Positions 18,014-27,251 of a DNA stretch of 64,000 bases are shown piece after piece (the first letter of the stretch is position 1; every line of letters begins with the position of its first letter). The notes beneath the pieces are model-generated. The model searched no databases. It had not been told where the DNA came from and saw only the letters and a list, made by a program, of their open reading frames with translations. Both the position numbers and the translations under genes were made by a program. Location: positions 248,001 through 312,000 of the forward strand of contig NZ_JBJYIN010000001.1 of NCBI RefSeq assembly GCF_046237015.1, given 5' to 3'. This stretch comes from JBJYIN01 sp046237015. GTDB taxonomy: Bacteria; Pseudomonadota; Gammaproteobacteria; Enterobacterales; Enterobacteriaceae.

Positions 18014-19918
18014 ATGAAAATAGAACGTAAACCTTTTCGTGATTATACGGCTGAGTCTGCCCTATTCGTGCGTCGTGCTTTAGTGGCGTTTTTGGGTATT
18101 TTGCTACTGTCTGGTGTATTAATCGCTAATCTTTATCATCTGCAAATTCTACGTGTCGATGACTATCGTACTCGCTCCAATGAAAACCGCATTAAACTGG
18201 TTCCCATCGCGCCGAGTCGCGGCATCATCTATGATCGTAATGGCATTCCGTTAGCACTCAACCGTACCATTTACCAATTAGAACTGGTGCCGGAAAAAGT
18301 AGACAATCTACAAGCGACGCTTGATGCGTTAAAACCCATTATTGATTTAACCGACGACGATCTGGAAAGTTTTGAAAAAGAACGCAAACGCTCGCGGCGT
18401 TTCACATCGATCCCCGTCAAAACCGCATTAAGCGACTTGCAGGTCGCTCGCTTTTCCGTCAACCAATATCGTTTTCCCGGCGTAGAAGTCAAAGGCTACC
18501 AACGTCGTTATTATCCATACGGCTCAGCACTCACTCACGTCATCGGCTATGTATCGAAAATCAATGACAAAGATGTTGAGCGATTAAATAAAGAAGAAAA
18601 GCTGGCTGACTATGCCGCAACGCGTGATATCGGAAAGTTAGGTATCGAGCGCCACTATGAAGATTTGTTGCACGGGAAACCCGGTTATGAAGAAGTCGAG
18701 GTCAATAATCGCGGTCGAGTGATCCGTCAACTACACGAACAACCACCACAAGCGGGAAGAGATATCTATCTGACATTGGATCTCAGCCTGCAAATATACA
18801 TTGAGAAACTACTGGAAGGCAGCCGCGCCGCCGTTATCGTCACTGACCCGCGCGACGGTGGTATTTTGGCGATGGTGTCCACGCCAAGCTACGATCCTAA
18901 CCTGTTTGTCGATGGTATCTCGAGCAAAGATTATAACCAACTGCGCAACGATCCCAATCGCCCGCTCATCAACCGGGCAACGCAGGGGATTTACCCACCG
19001 GCTTCAACGGTCAAACCTTATATTGCCGTTTCTGCGTTAACTGCGGGAGTCATTACGACTAACACAACGCTGTTTGATCCTGGCTGGTGGCAGTTGCCTG
19101 GTTCAGAAAAACGTTTTCGCGACTGGAAAAAATGGGGACATGGGCGACTAAATCTGACCAAGTCACTGGAAGAATCTGCCGATACTTTCTTCTATCAGGT
19201 CGCTTATGACATGGGTATCGACCGCTTGGCAGAATGGATGAATAAATTCGGCTACGGGGAAAAAACCGGCATCGACATTTCAGAGGAAAGCGCGGGGAAT
19301 ATGCCCACTCGCGAATGGAAACTGCGACGTTTCAAAAAACCCTGGTATCAAGGAGACACGATTCCAGTCGGGATCGGACAAGGTTATTGGACCGCAACAC
19401 CCATACAGATGAACAAGGCGTTAACAACGCTGATTAATGACGGCCAAGTCAAAACCCCTCATCTACTCTACAGTTCCAGAGAGAACGGCGTCATGGTTCC
19501 TTACCGTCAGCCCGAGCATCGTCAGATTGGCGATATCCACTCCGGTTTTTGGGAAGTTGCCAAAGATGGAATGTATGGCGTTGCTAACCGGGCAAACGGC
19601 ACTGCGCATAAAAGCTTTGACAATGCACCTTACAAGATTGCCGCAAAATCCGGCACCGCACAGGTTTTTGGCCTCAAAGAGAATGAAACCTATAACGCCC
19701 ACAAAATTGCGGAACACCTGCGCGATCATAAGCTCATGGTCGCTTTCGCGCCTTACAACAATCCCAAAGTCGCCATGTCGATTATTCTGGAAAACGGTGG
19801 CGCAGGCCCAACAGTCGGTACGATTACCCGGCAGATCCTTGACCATATTCTGTTAGGCGATAACAATACGGACCTACCGAGTGCGCCCCCAGCCCCGCCA
19901 GGCAGCGAAAGTGAGTAG
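18014..19918 (+). CDS. mrdA: Penicillin-binding protein 2 (peptidoglycan DD-transpeptidase MrdA)
   Basis: The transpeptidase of the rod-shape elongasome. The 634-residue class B PBP has a short cytoplasmic tail, one membrane helix (about 22-45) and a periplasmic pedestal (IAPSRGIIYDRNG). Its catalytic domain has STVK (S331, K334), SAD (SxN position) and KSGT motifs. The C terminus is proline-rich. RodA, its glycosyltransferase partner, is encoded 9 bp downstream. Confidence 0.96.
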   Translation: MKIERKPFRDYTAESALFVRRALVAFLGILLLSGVLIANLYHLQILRVDDYRTRSNENRIKLVPIAPSRGIIYDRNGIPLALNRTIYQLELVPEKVDNLQATLDALKPIIDLTDDDLESFEKERKRSRRFTSIPVKTALSDLQVARFSVNQYRFPGVEVKGYQRRYYPYGSALTHVIGYVSKINDKDVERLNKEEKLADYAATRDIGKLGIERHYEDLLHGKPGYEEVEVNNRGRVIRQLHEQPPQAGRDIYLTLDLSLQIYIEKLLEGSRAAVIVTDPRDGGILAMVSTPSYDPNLFVDGISSKDYNQLRNDPNRPLINRATQGIYPPASTVKPYIAVSALTAGVITTNTTLFDPGWWQLPGSEKRFRDWKKWGHGRLNLTKSLEESADTFFYQVAYDMGIDRLAEWMNKFGYGEKTGIDISEESAGNMPTREWKLRRFKKPWYQGDTIPVGIGQGYWTATPIQMNKALTTLINDGQVKTPHLLYSSRENGVMVPYRQPEHRQIGDIHSGFWEVAKDGMYGVANRANGTAHKSFDNAPYKIAAKSGTAQVFGLKENETYNAHKIAEHLRDHKLMVAFAPYNNPKVAMSIILENGGAGPTVGTITRQILDHILLGDNNTDLPSAPPAPPGSESE

Positions 19919-19927
19919 CAGACAGTC

Positions 19928-21040
19928 ATGACCGATAACCAGCAAAAAGGTTCGATTTGGACCAAAATACATATCGATCTCCCCTTCCTAATCTGCATTC
20001 TGGCACTGCTGGGGTACAGTCTGTTTGTTATGTGGAGCGCCAGCGGACAAGACGTAGGCATGATGGAGCGTAAGGCCGTACAAATTGTGCTGGGGCTGAT
20101 CGTCATGGTCGTGATGGCACAAATTCCACCACGGGTGTATGAAGGATGGGCACCTTACCTCTATGTCGTTTGCGTTATTTTATTAATGATGGTCGATATC
20201 TTCGGACAGATCAGTAAAGGCGCTCAACGCTGGCTAGACCTGGGTTTTGTGCGTTTCCAACCATCTGAAATTGCTAAAATCGCGGTTCCGCTGATGGTTG
20301 CTCGCTTTATCAATCGCGATATGTGCCCACCTTCACTCAAGAATACGGGCATCGCGTTGATACTGATTTTTACGCCAACCCTTCTGGTTGCCGCTCAACC
20401 CGATTTAGGAACCTCTATTCTGATTGCCGCCTCTGGGCTATTTGTCCTTTTTCTGGCCGGTATGAGTTGGCGCTTGATCGGCATTGCCGTTTTGCTGCTC
20501 GCCGCGTTTATTCCCATATTGTGGTTCTTTCTGATGCATGATTATCAGCAAGCCCGCGTAATGATGTTGCTCGATCCTGAGAGCGACCCGCTCGGTGCGG
20601 GATATCATATTATTCAGTCAAAAATAGCGATCGGCTCTGGCGGTCTGTCTGGCAAAGGATGGCTGCATGGAACACAATCTCAGTTAGAATTCTTGCCGGA
20701 ACGACATACTGACTTTATTTTTGCTATCTTGGCTGAAGAGCTGGGGTTAATTGGCGTATTGATTTTACTCGCCATGTATTTGTTCCTCATTATGCGCGGG
20801 CTGGTAATTGCCGCTAACGCACAGACATCATTTGGTCGGGTGATGGTTGGTGGCCTGATGTTAATTCTGTTCGTTTATGTTTTCGTTAACATCGGGATGG
20901 TTAGCGGTATCCTACCCGTTGTTGGTGTGCCTTTACCTCTGGTCAGTTACGGGGGTTCAGCGCTTATCGTCCTCATGGCGGGATTTGGTATCGTTATGTC
21001 GATCCATACTCACCGCAAGATGCTATCCAAGAATTTATAA
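19928..21040 (+). CDS. mrdB: Peptidoglycan glycosyltransferase RodA (MrdB)
   Basis: A SEDS-family polymerase of 370 residues with about ten membrane spans. Conserved signatures include WSASGQD, AQPDLGTS, the catalytic-loop region around LPERHTDFIFA, and VPLPLVSYGGSA near the C terminus. It works with PBP2 (MrdA) in side-wall synthesis. It sits between mrdA and rlpA, the usual order. Confidence 0.96.
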   Translation: MTDNQQKGSIWTKIHIDLPFLICILALLGYSLFVMWSASGQDVGMMERKAVQIVLGLIVMVVMAQIPPRVYEGWAPYLYVVCVILLMMVDIFGQISKGAQRWLDLGFVRFQPSEIAKIAVPLMVARFINRDMCPPSLKNTGIALILIFTPTLLVAAQPDLGTSILIAASGLFVLFLAGMSWRLIGIAVLLLAAFIPILWFFLMHDYQQARVMMLLDPESDPLGAGYHIIQSKIAIGSGGLSGKGWLHGTQSQLEFLPERHTDFIFAILAEELGLIGVLILLAMYLFLIMRGLVIAANAQTSFGRVMVGGLMLILFVYVFVNIGMVSGILPVVGVPLPLVSYGGSALIVLMAGFGIVMSIHTHRKMLSKNL

Positions 21041-21054
21041 AACGAGGTGGAGCA

Positions 21055-22173
21055 ATGCGTAAGGATTGGCTTTGGGTTGGAGCAGTGAGTCTGGCGCTTT
21101 CCGCCTGTACCGTCACAGAAAAACCGTCGTCACCGCCAGTAAAGACCGTTTATAGCGGCCCGGTAGAAGAAATCGGTGGTGCTGAACCACGCTACGAGCC
21201 TTATAACCCTGGGACATTGCAAGATTACACCATCAAGGGCCGGACGTATAAAATTGTCAAAAATCCGCAAAATTTTAGCGAAACAGGTTTAGCCACCTGG
21301 TATGGCGAGGAAGCCAATGGCAATCGAACTTCCATCGGTGAAGTGTTCGATCCAAACGCATTGACGGCCGCTCACCCAATATTACCCTTGCCCAGCTACG
21401 TGCGCGTCACCAATCTGAGCAATGGTCGCCGCCTGGTGGTGAGAGTAAACGATCGTGGCCCTTACACGCCCGGTAGGATCATCGATCTTTCCAAAGCTGC
21501 TGGCGATCGATTAAATATTTCCAACAATACTAAAGTTAAAGTCGATTTTATCAACGTCGCCCCTGACGGTACGATGTCCGGACCAGGAACCATCGGCACA
21601 AGCGTAGCAAAACAAAGTTTTGCGCTACCGGATCGCCCTAACTTCGGTTCCAGTGGACTCGGTACACCAATGATGGCAAATGATACTCAGCCAGCCGCGG
21701 CCACGCGCCCCATCAGCAATAGTGGCCTGACGCAGCCTGCCAATAGCTCAGTACCGGAAAATAGTTCAGTACCAAAAAATAGTTCCGTGCCGCAAAGCAG
21801 TGCAACCACGCATTCCGGTGGCTTCCTGGGCGCACCTTCCGCATTGCCCGCTGGCGTTATCGAAACCACACCGGCAACACCACCTGTATCTCATGCTCCA
21901 GCATCGTCCACCCCAGCTGCGGCACAAACTAATATTCGCGGCGGTTACGTCGTTCAGGTCGGCGCGCTAAGCGATCAGCAACGTGCACAAACCTGGTTGC
22001 GCAGCCTGAGTGAACGTTTCAACGTCACCGGAAAAGTGACGTCCAACGGCGGGCTTTATCGCATCCAGCTAGGCCCATTCGCAAATCGCCAGCAGGCAAC
22101 TGAACTTCAACAACGTTTGTCAGTCGAAGCTCAGCAGCAATCCTTTATTACTGCCGCTCCTGGTACGCTTTAG
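21055..22173 (+). CDS. rlpA: Septal ring lytic transglycosylase RlpA
   Basis: A 372-residue outer-membrane lipoprotein: signal peptide with lipobox LSAC (C18), a double-psi beta-barrel domain (about 75-165, with GLATWYG and VRVNDRGPY), a low-complexity Ser/Pro/Asn linker with near-repeats of the unit NSSVP, and a C-terminal SPOR domain (about 297-370) that binds denuded glycan. Family members cleave denuded glycan strands at the septum in Pseudomonas; the E. coli enzyme's activity is less clear. Confidence 0.94.
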   Translation: MRKDWLWVGAVSLALSACTVTEKPSSPPVKTVYSGPVEEIGGAEPRYEPYNPGTLQDYTIKGRTYKIVKNPQNFSETGLATWYGEEANGNRTSIGEVFDPNALTAAHPILPLPSYVRVTNLSNGRRLVVRVNDRGPYTPGRIIDLSKAAGDRLNISNNTKVKVDFINVAPDGTMSGPGTIGTSVAKQSFALPDRPNFGSSGLGTPMMANDTQPAAATRPISNSGLTQPANSSVPENSSVPKNSSVPQSSATTHSGGFLGAPSALPAGVIETTPATPPVSHAPASSTPAAAQTNIRGGYVVQVGALSDQQRAQTWLRSLSERFNVTGKVTSNGGLYRIQLGPFANRQQATELQQRLSVEAQQQSFITAAPGTL

Positions 22174-22180
22174 CAAAGCC

Positions 22181-22203
22181 ACTGTCGCCTGATTGGCGAC
22201 AGT
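22181..22203 (+). terminator. Hairpin after rlpA
   Basis: A perfect nine-base-pair stem ACTGTCGCC/GGCGACAGT lies 8 bp after the rlpA stop. No T run follows, so termination is unproven. Confidence 0.45.
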
Positions 22204-22287
22204 ATCCAGAACACTCATTACCTTACTTACTGGACTGATTGGGGATACCACCGTCCCTTTCGCAAAATCACGTAACGTAATGTCTGG

Positions 22288-22315
22288 TGCCTGCTTATTT
22301 TCCATCTGCTATAGT
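22288..22315 (+). promoter_or_regulatory. Probable dacA promoter (extended -10)
   Basis: TGCTATAGT places a TG extension ahead of the -10 TATAGT at 22310-22315, about 47 bp before dacA. The -35 region (TGCCTG) is poor. Confidence 0.45.
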
Positions 22316-22361
22316 GTGGCTCGTTTTTTAACTTATACCCACGGATGTTGTTGTTCCAATC

Positions 22362-23573
22362 ATGAATACTGTAAACACGTCTCGTTTTACTAAACGTACA
22401 GCGCTTGGTGCTTTGCTCGCCATAAGTGCATCCTCTTTTGCCTATGCTGATAATATCAATCTGAAAACGATGATCCCCGGCGTTCCGCAAATTGATGCAG
22501 AATCATACATCCTGATTGATTACAACTCTGGGAAAGTGCTGGCAGAAATGAATGCCGACGCACGTCGCGATCCCGCCAGCCTGACCAAAATGATGACCAG
22601 TTACGTTATTGGTCAAGCCATAAAATCAGGGAAAATTACCCCGAATGATATCGTTACCATCGGTAAAGACGCCTGGGCAACGGGCAACCCGGTATTTCAG
22701 GGTTCTTCACTGATGTTCCTGAAACCTGGCGATCGTGTGCCTGTCTCTCAGTTAAACCGCGGTATTATTCTGCAATCGGGTAATGATGCTTGCGTTGCCA
22801 TGGCTGACTACGTTGCAGGCAGCCAGGATGCTTTTGTTAATCTGATGAATGGCTATGTAAAAGCACTCGGCCTGCAAAATACGCATTTTGAAACCGTGCA
22901 TGGACTTGATGCACCCGGCCAGTTCAGCTCCGCCCGCGATATGGCGTTGATTGGTCAATCGCTGATCCGCGATGTACCAGAAGAATATGCGACCTACAAA
23001 GAAAAAGAGTTCACGTTTAACAATATCCGGCAAACCAACCGTAACGGGCTATTGTGGGATAGCAGCCTGAACGTTGACGGGATTAAAACCGGCCATACCT
23101 CATCCGCAGGTTATAACCTGGTTGCATCGGCAACCGAAGGCTCAACACGGCTGATCTCAACGGTGATGGGTGGACGAACCTTTAAAGGCCGCGAAACTGA
23201 AAGCAAGAAACTGCTGACATGGGGCTTTCGCTTTTTTGAAACCGTCTCGCCGCTGAAAACCGGTAAAGAATTTGCTTCAGAACCAGTGTGGTTTGGCGAT
23301 AACGATCGCGTTGCACTGAGTGTTGAAAAAGATGTTCATCTCACTATTCCTCGTGGCCGGATGAAAGACCTGAAAGCCAGCTACGTGCTTAATAACACTG
23401 AACTGCATGCACCGTTAGCCAAAAATCAGGTTGTTGGTTCCATCAACTTCCAACTGGATGGCAAAACCATCGATCAGCGCCCATTAGTTGTGATGAACGA
23501 AGTAAAAGAAGGGGGAATTTTCGGTCGCCTGATTGACTACATCAAACTGATGTTCCATCGCTGGTTTGGTTAA
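22362..23573 (+). CDS. dacA: D-alanyl-D-alanine carboxypeptidase PBP5 (DacA)
   Basis: Trims the terminal D-Ala of pentapeptide stems in the periplasm. The 403-residue precursor has a signal peptide ending SSFAYA-DN near residue 29. Active-site motifs are S73-L-T-K76, S138-G-N and K241-T-G. A C-terminal beta domain ends in an amphipathic helix (FGRLIDYIKLMFHRWFG) that anchors it to the inner membrane. It is a separate transcription unit after rlpA. Confidence 0.97.
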   Translation: MNTVNTSRFTKRTALGALLAISASSFAYADNINLKTMIPGVPQIDAESYILIDYNSGKVLAEMNADARRDPASLTKMMTSYVIGQAIKSGKITPNDIVTIGKDAWATGNPVFQGSSLMFLKPGDRVPVSQLNRGIILQSGNDACVAMADYVAGSQDAFVNLMNGYVKALGLQNTHFETVHGLDAPGQFSSARDMALIGQSLIRDVPEEYATYKEKEFTFNNIRQTNRNGLLWDSSLNVDGIKTGHTSSAGYNLVASATEGSTRLISTVMGGRTFKGRETESKKLLTWGFRFFETVSPLKTGKEFASEPVWFGDNDRVALSVEKDVHLTIPRGRMKDLKASYVLNNTELHAPLAKNQVVGSINFQLDGKTIDQRPLVVMNEVKEGGIFGRLIDYIKLMFHRWFG

Positions 23574-23609
23574 GGCTTTGCTCTTGTAAGAGGACAATTT
23601 GCCCCCATC

Positions 23610-23737
23610 TATACCCAAAATAATTCGAGTTGCAGGGGAAACATGATCAAACGTTGTTGAACAGCGTTAGGTTAACCCCAGCGAGGCCCACGGAAGGGCC
23701 AAGTAACAAAGGCAACTTGAAGTATATCGAGTCTATA
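23610..23737 (+). repeat. ERIC-ended element with divergent interior
   Basis: The left end TATACCCAAAATAATTCGAG and right segment GGCAACTTGAAGTAT are ERIC-like, but the central GAATCCC...GTAAGTGATT core is missing. Instead the interior has TTGAACAGCG and a GCGAGGCCCACGGAAGGGCC hairpin. It lies between dacA and ybeD. Confidence 0.75.
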
Positions 23738-23763
23738 CAATAGCCATAAACGCTGGAGCTGAG

Positions 23764-24027
23764 ATGAAAACCAAATTAGACGAACTGCTTGAATTTCCTT
23801 GCCCTTTTACATACAAAGTCATGGGCTTGGCAAAACCGGAGTTGGTCGATCTGGTCGTTGAAGTGGTGCAACGTCATGCACCCGGCGACTACACACCACA
23901 GATCAAACCCAGCAGCAAAGGGAATTATCATTCGGTTTCCATTACCATCACCGCTACACACATTGAGCAGGTGGAAACGCTGTACGAAGAGTTAGGCAAT
24001 ATCGAAATCGTGCGTATGGTGCTGTAG
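23764..24027 (+). CDS. ybeD: YbeD family (DUF493) protein
   Basis: An 87-residue cytoplasmic protein with a ferredoxin-like alpha/beta fold in E. coli (YbeD), resembling the allosteric domain of 3-phosphoglycerate dehydrogenase. Sequence matches over the whole length (MKTKLDELLEFPCPFTYKVMG; SVSITITATHIEQVE). It is always found between dacA and lipB in enterobacteria; its function is unknown. GGAGCTGAG stands before the ATG. Confidence 0.93.
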   Translation: MKTKLDELLEFPCPFTYKVMGLAKPELVDLVVEVVQRHAPGDYTPQIKPSSKGNYHSVSITITATHIEQVETLYEELGNIEIVRMVL

Positions 24028-24067
24028 TTCTGCCCTACCCATTAATGACCATCGTTAATACGATCCC

Positions 24068-24117
24068 GCGGGAAAATGCGCTTAGTGCTGTTCGCTGACG
24101 TTTCCCGCCGCTATAAT
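24068..24117 (+). promoter_or_regulatory. lipB promoter region with inverted repeat
   Basis: A -10 box TATAAT is at 24112-24117, 26 bp before lipB. Upstream are eight-base-pair arms GCGGGAAA (24068-24075) and TTTCCCGC (24101-24108), the second close to the -35 region. No known regulator was assigned. Confidence 0.5.
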
Positions 24118-24142
24118 CTTCCCACCTTCCCTTAACCTGAAG

Positions 24143-24862
24143 ATGACACGTTTGCTACAGGATAAGATCATCGTACGCCAATTCGACGTACAACCTTACG
24201 AACCCATCTCGCAAGCGATGCATAAATTCACCGATGTGCGCGATGACAATACGTTAGACGAAATCTGGCTGGTACAACACTCTCCCGTATTCACTCAAGG
24301 TCAGGCGGGAAAAGCAGAGCATGTGCTCATGCCTGGCGATATTCCCGTCATCCAGAGCGATAGAGGTGGGCAGGTAACCTATCATGGTCCAGGCCAGCAG
24401 GTAATGTACGTTTTAATCGATCTGAAGCGCAGGAAATTGGGTGTGCGCCAATTGGTTACATTCATCGAAAATACCGTTGTAGAAACGCTATCTCATTTCC
24501 ATATCAATGCCCACGCGCGCGCGGATGCTCCAGGCGTTTATGTCGGTGAAAGCAAAATTTGCTCACTGGGGTTACGTATTCGTAGAGGATGCTCTTTTCA
24601 CGGACTCGCGCTAAATATTGCGATGGATCTTTCGCCGTTCATGCGCATCAACCCATGTGGTTATGCCGGCATGCACATGACTCAACTTAGCGACTGGGTG
24701 CCCGGTATCACGCTTAACGATACTGAACCCGTCCTGGTAAAAACCTTTATGCAACAGCTGGGTTATCATGATCGTGAGCTCATCCACTGGGATTGGGCTG
24801 TACAAGGGGAACCGCAACCAATAAATGAAATCGGAACGACTATCGAAAAACGCTCCAGTTAA
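24143..24862 (+). CDS. lipB: Octanoyl-ACP:protein N-octanoyltransferase LipB
   Basis: Moves octanoyl from ACP to lipoyl domains, the first step of lipoate attachment. The 239-residue protein has the RGGQVTYHGPGQ motif (74-85), catalytic K138 (VGESKICSLG) and catalytic C172 (INPCGYAGM). The C-terminal tail is about 25 residues longer than in E. coli. ATG 24143 was chosen because DKIIVRQ follows seven residues later, near the E. coli start. Confidence 0.95.
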   Translation: MTRLLQDKIIVRQFDVQPYEPISQAMHKFTDVRDDNTLDEIWLVQHSPVFTQGQAGKAEHVLMPGDIPVIQSDRGGQVTYHGPGQQVMYVLIDLKRRKLGVRQLVTFIENTVVETLSHFHINAHARADAPGVYVGESKICSLGLRIRRGCSFHGLALNIAMDLSPFMRINPCGYAGMHMTQLSDWVPGITLNDTEPVLVKTFMQQLGYHDRELIHWDWAVQGEPQPINEIGTTIEKRSS

Positions 24863-25005
24863 ACAATAAGATAAATGCCGGTGCCGATTACTCACATTTT
24901 ATTTACATAATTTCTCCATTTTGGTTGCCTAAAGGCTGATTGTCGGCAGGCAAAATGATATAATTTTTATAGTTTTTTAAAAAAAATTTTAACGAAGAAC
25001 ATAAT

Positions 25006-25034
25006 CCTTTGATATTTTGATAAAAAATCAAAGG
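25006..25034 (+). repeat. Inverted repeat upstream of lipA
   Basis: Arms CCTTTGAT and ATCAAAGG enclose 13 AT-rich bases, 30 bp before lipA. It follows a very AT-rich stretch (24955-24995). It could be a leader hairpin or an operator; no function is known. Confidence 0.5.
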
Positions 25035-25063
25035 GCCGATTCAGAACTGGAACTTACGCAAAC

Positions 25064-26029
25064 ATGAGTAAACCGATTCAGATCGAACGTGGTGTGAAAT
25101 ACCGCGATGCCGATAAAATGGCGCTAATCCCAGTACGTACGGTTGCCACCGAGCGACAGGAAGTTCTACGTAAACCTGAATGGATGAGGATTAAGCTTCC
25201 TGCCGATTCCAGCCGTATTCAGGGTATCAAATCTGCAATGCGTAAAAATGGGTTGCATTCGGTTTGCGAAGAAGCGTCTTGCCCAAATTTGGCGGAGTGT
25301 TTCAACCATGGAACGGCAACGTTTATGATTCTGGGTGCAATTTGTACACGCCGTTGCCCATTCTGCGATGTGGCCCATGGACGCCCCATTCCTCCCGATG
25401 CTAATGAGCCGGAGAAACTGGCGCAAACCATCCATGATATGGGGCTGCGTTATGTCGTTATCACGTCAGTTGACCGTGACGATCTGCGTGATGGCGGTGC
25501 CCAGCACTTTGCCGATTGCATCAGTGCGATCCGTCGCAAGACCCCTAATATTCGCATCGAGACGCTAGTACCAGACTTCCGTGGCCGTATGGATCGCGCA
25601 TTGGATATTCTGACCGCAACGCCGCCCGACGTATTCAACCACAATCTGGAAAACGTTCCGCGTGTTTATCGTCAGGTTCGCCCGGGCGCTAACTACGAGT
25701 GGTCCTTAAAACTACTGGAAAACTTCAAAACCGCCCACCCGGAAATCCCAACCAAATCCGGCTTGATGGTTGGCCTTGGTGAAACTAATGACGAAATCAT
25801 TGACGTTATGCGCGATCTCCGCCGTCATGGTGTGACGATGTTAACTCTGGGGCAATATTTGCAGCCCAGCCGCCATCACCTGCCCGTACAACGCTACGTC
25901 AGCCCGGAAGAGTTTGATGAAATGAAGGGCGAAGCCATGGCGATGGGCTTTACCCACGCGGCCTGTGGCCCATTTGTTCGATCCTCTTACCATGCCGATC
26001 TACAGGCAAAAGGGATTGAGGTAAAATAA
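25064..26029 (+). CDS. lipA: Lipoyl synthase LipA
   Basis: A radical SAM enzyme that inserts two sulfurs into protein-bound octanoyl. The 321-residue protein has auxiliary-cluster cysteines C68, C73 and C79 (CEEASCPNLAEC), radical SAM cysteines C94, C98 and C101 (CTRRCPFC), and the C-terminal RSSYHA serine that ligates the auxiliary cluster. E. coli ybeF, which lies between lipB and lipA there, is missing here. Confidence 0.97.
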   Translation: MSKPIQIERGVKYRDADKMALIPVRTVATERQEVLRKPEWMRIKLPADSSRIQGIKSAMRKNGLHSVCEEASCPNLAECFNHGTATFMILGAICTRRCPFCDVAHGRPIPPDANEPEKLAQTIHDMGLRYVVITSVDRDDLRDGGAQHFADCISAIRRKTPNIRIETLVPDFRGRMDRALDILTATPPDVFNHNLENVPRVYRQVRPGANYEWSLKLLENFKTAHPEIPTKSGLMVGLGETNDEIIDVMRDLRRHGVTMLTLGQYLQPSRHHLPVQRYVSPEEFDEMKGEAMAMGFTHAACGPFVRSSYHADLQAKGIEVK

Positions 26030-26040
26030 AATCACGCCAT

Positions 26041-26100
26041 ATAAGCGCTGATGCGCTTATATTCAGTTACACATTTCATTGCCGACCAAATGTGTAACTG
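26041..26100. terminator. Two stacked hairpins between lipA and tatE
   Basis: The first has an eight-base-pair stem ATAAGCGC/GCGCTTAT (26041-26060). The second has 13-base-pair arms, CAGTTACACATTT (26064-26076) and its complement (26088-26100). They lie between convergent genes and probably serve both, though T runs are weak. Confidence 0.55.
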
Positions 26101-26145
26101 AAAAACTGGCGGCAAAACCGTCTCCGCTTGATTATTCCCAACAGG

Positions 26146-26352
26146 CTAGGATTCTTTCCGCGAGGTTTCGCTTAAAGCAGTTGAATCATCTGCGGCATTA
26201 TTCTTTCCTGTTTGGTCATCATTCATCGCTTTCTTAAAGCCTTTAATGGCTGCGCCCAAATCGCCACCCAAACTGCGCAGTTTGTTTGTGCCGAATAACA
26301 AAACGATCAACGCACCAATGACCAATAGCTTAGCAATACTGATACCTTCCAT
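26146..26352 (-). CDS. tatE: Sec-independent translocase subunit TatE
   Basis: A 68-residue TatA-family protein: N-terminal membrane helix (about 5-20, ISIAKLLVIGALIVLLFG), hinge and amphipathic helix (KLRSLGGDLGAAIKGFKKAM), then a charged tail. It is a TatA paralogue of the twin-arginine export system. It is convergent with lipA, as in E. coli, far from the tatABC operon. Confidence 0.93.
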   Translation of the reverse strand: MEGISIAKLLVIGALIVLLFGTNKLRSLGGDLGAAIKGFKKAMNDDQTGKNNAADDSTALSETSRKES

Positions 26353-26413
26353 ACCTACCTACCTGATTATAGATGTCGGGAAAGCCCAGTAACGGATCAG
26401 GCTTTCTGTGTTG

Positions 26414-26548
26414 TATATCCAAAATAATTCAAGCTGAGTGACAAAACGTTGGCGTTTTGAGCAATGCTATGCGTTGACCCCGTACGACGAGTCGGGTATT
26501 TATTTAAAGGCAGTCAGCGCACAAACAGCTTGAAGTATCACGGGTATA
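26414..26548 (+). repeat. ERIC-ended element with divergent interior
   Basis: The left end TATATCCAAAATAATTCAAG and the right end CAGCTTGAAGTATCACGGGT are ERIC-like. The interior has a CAAAACG/CGTTTTG hairpin and a CAGTCAGCGCAC block instead of the ERIC core. It is about 135 bp long, in the tatE-crcB gap. Confidence 0.75.
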
Positions 26549-26680
26549 AAACCTTTTAGATTGCGGCACAATCACCATCTGTAACAAATTAAGACGCGCC
26601 TCACCAAGACAAACGAACGTTAGAATTTACCACCGGCACACTACAAAAATGCCAAAAGGAAGCGTAGACTTTCTGCTGTG

Positions 26681-26757
26681 ACATGGAGATGACATTCCTC
26701 CTGATAACCGCCTTCCGGCTAATGATGTCTACGTATTCCTCGAAGAGGAACGTAGCG
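26681..26757 (+). promoter_or_regulatory. Fluoride (crcB motif) riboswitch
   Basis: The aptamer shows GGAG/CTCC (26685-26701), GACAT paired with ATGTC (26691-26695 with 26725-26729), a GCC-TTCC-GGC hairpin (26710-26719) and the conserved tail TGATGTCTACG, all as in the crcB motif. A strong competing hairpin (26729-26755, CTACGT...ACGTAG closing TCCTC/GAGGA) reuses the last bases of the aptamer and may be the switch. It sits about 60 bp before crcB, a fluoride exporter, which confirms the call. Confidence 0.92.
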
Positions 26758-26813
26758 TCCTGCACGATACTCTCCGAGCCCCTTTCACATTTAGCAAAAA
26801 ATAACAGGTGCTT

Positions 26814-27197
26814 ATGACTAGTACTTTATTCGCAGTTTTTATTGGTGGCGGGCTTGGAAGCGTTGCTCGTTGGCTATTAGCAATCAAATTTAACGGTATG
26901 AACGCGTCCTTTCCATTCGGTACGCTGCTGGCTAACTTGATCGGTGCCTTCGTTATCGGTGGCACTCTCGCCTACTTTCTACGTCATCCCACGATTGAGC
27001 CACACTGGAGACTGTTCATCACTACTGGGCTTTGTGGTGGGCTAACCACTTTCTCAACGTTTTCAGCCGAGGTAATCATGTATCTGCAAAGCGGGCACTT
27101 GGCCGCAGCAGGTTTGCATGTGTTACTTAATCTGGCTGGCTCGCTGTTACTGACTGCTCTGGCTTTTTGGCTAGTCACCTACTTCACGCTTCACTGA
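26814..27197 (+). CDS. crcB: Fluoride channel CrcB (Fluc)
   Basis: A 127-residue, four-helix inner-membrane protein that works as a dual-topology dimer to export fluoride. Family signatures are GGGLGSVARW, the NLIGAFVIGG motif and TTFSTFSAE with the F-box phenylalanines. ATG 26814 is preferred to GTG 26808 because AGG lies just before it. A fluoride riboswitch lies upstream, and cspE is convergent downstream. Confidence 0.95.
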   Translation: MTSTLFAVFIGGGLGSVARWLLAIKFNGMNASFPFGTLLANLIGAFVIGGTLAYFLRHPTIEPHWRLFITTGLCGGLTTFSTFSAEVIMYLQSGHLAAAGLHVLLNLAGSLLLTALAFWLVTYFTLH

Positions 27198-27205
27198 AAA
27201 CCACA

Positions 27206-27235
27206 TAAAAAAAACCCGCCTTTCGGCGGGTTTTT
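27206..27235. terminator. Bidirectional terminator between crcB and cspE
   Basis: A nine-base-pair stem AAACCCGCC/GGCGGGTTT with a TTTC loop, with a T run on the right and an A run on the left, suits both convergent genes. Confidence 0.92.
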
Positions 27236-27251
27236 CAAGAAATCGGTATAA

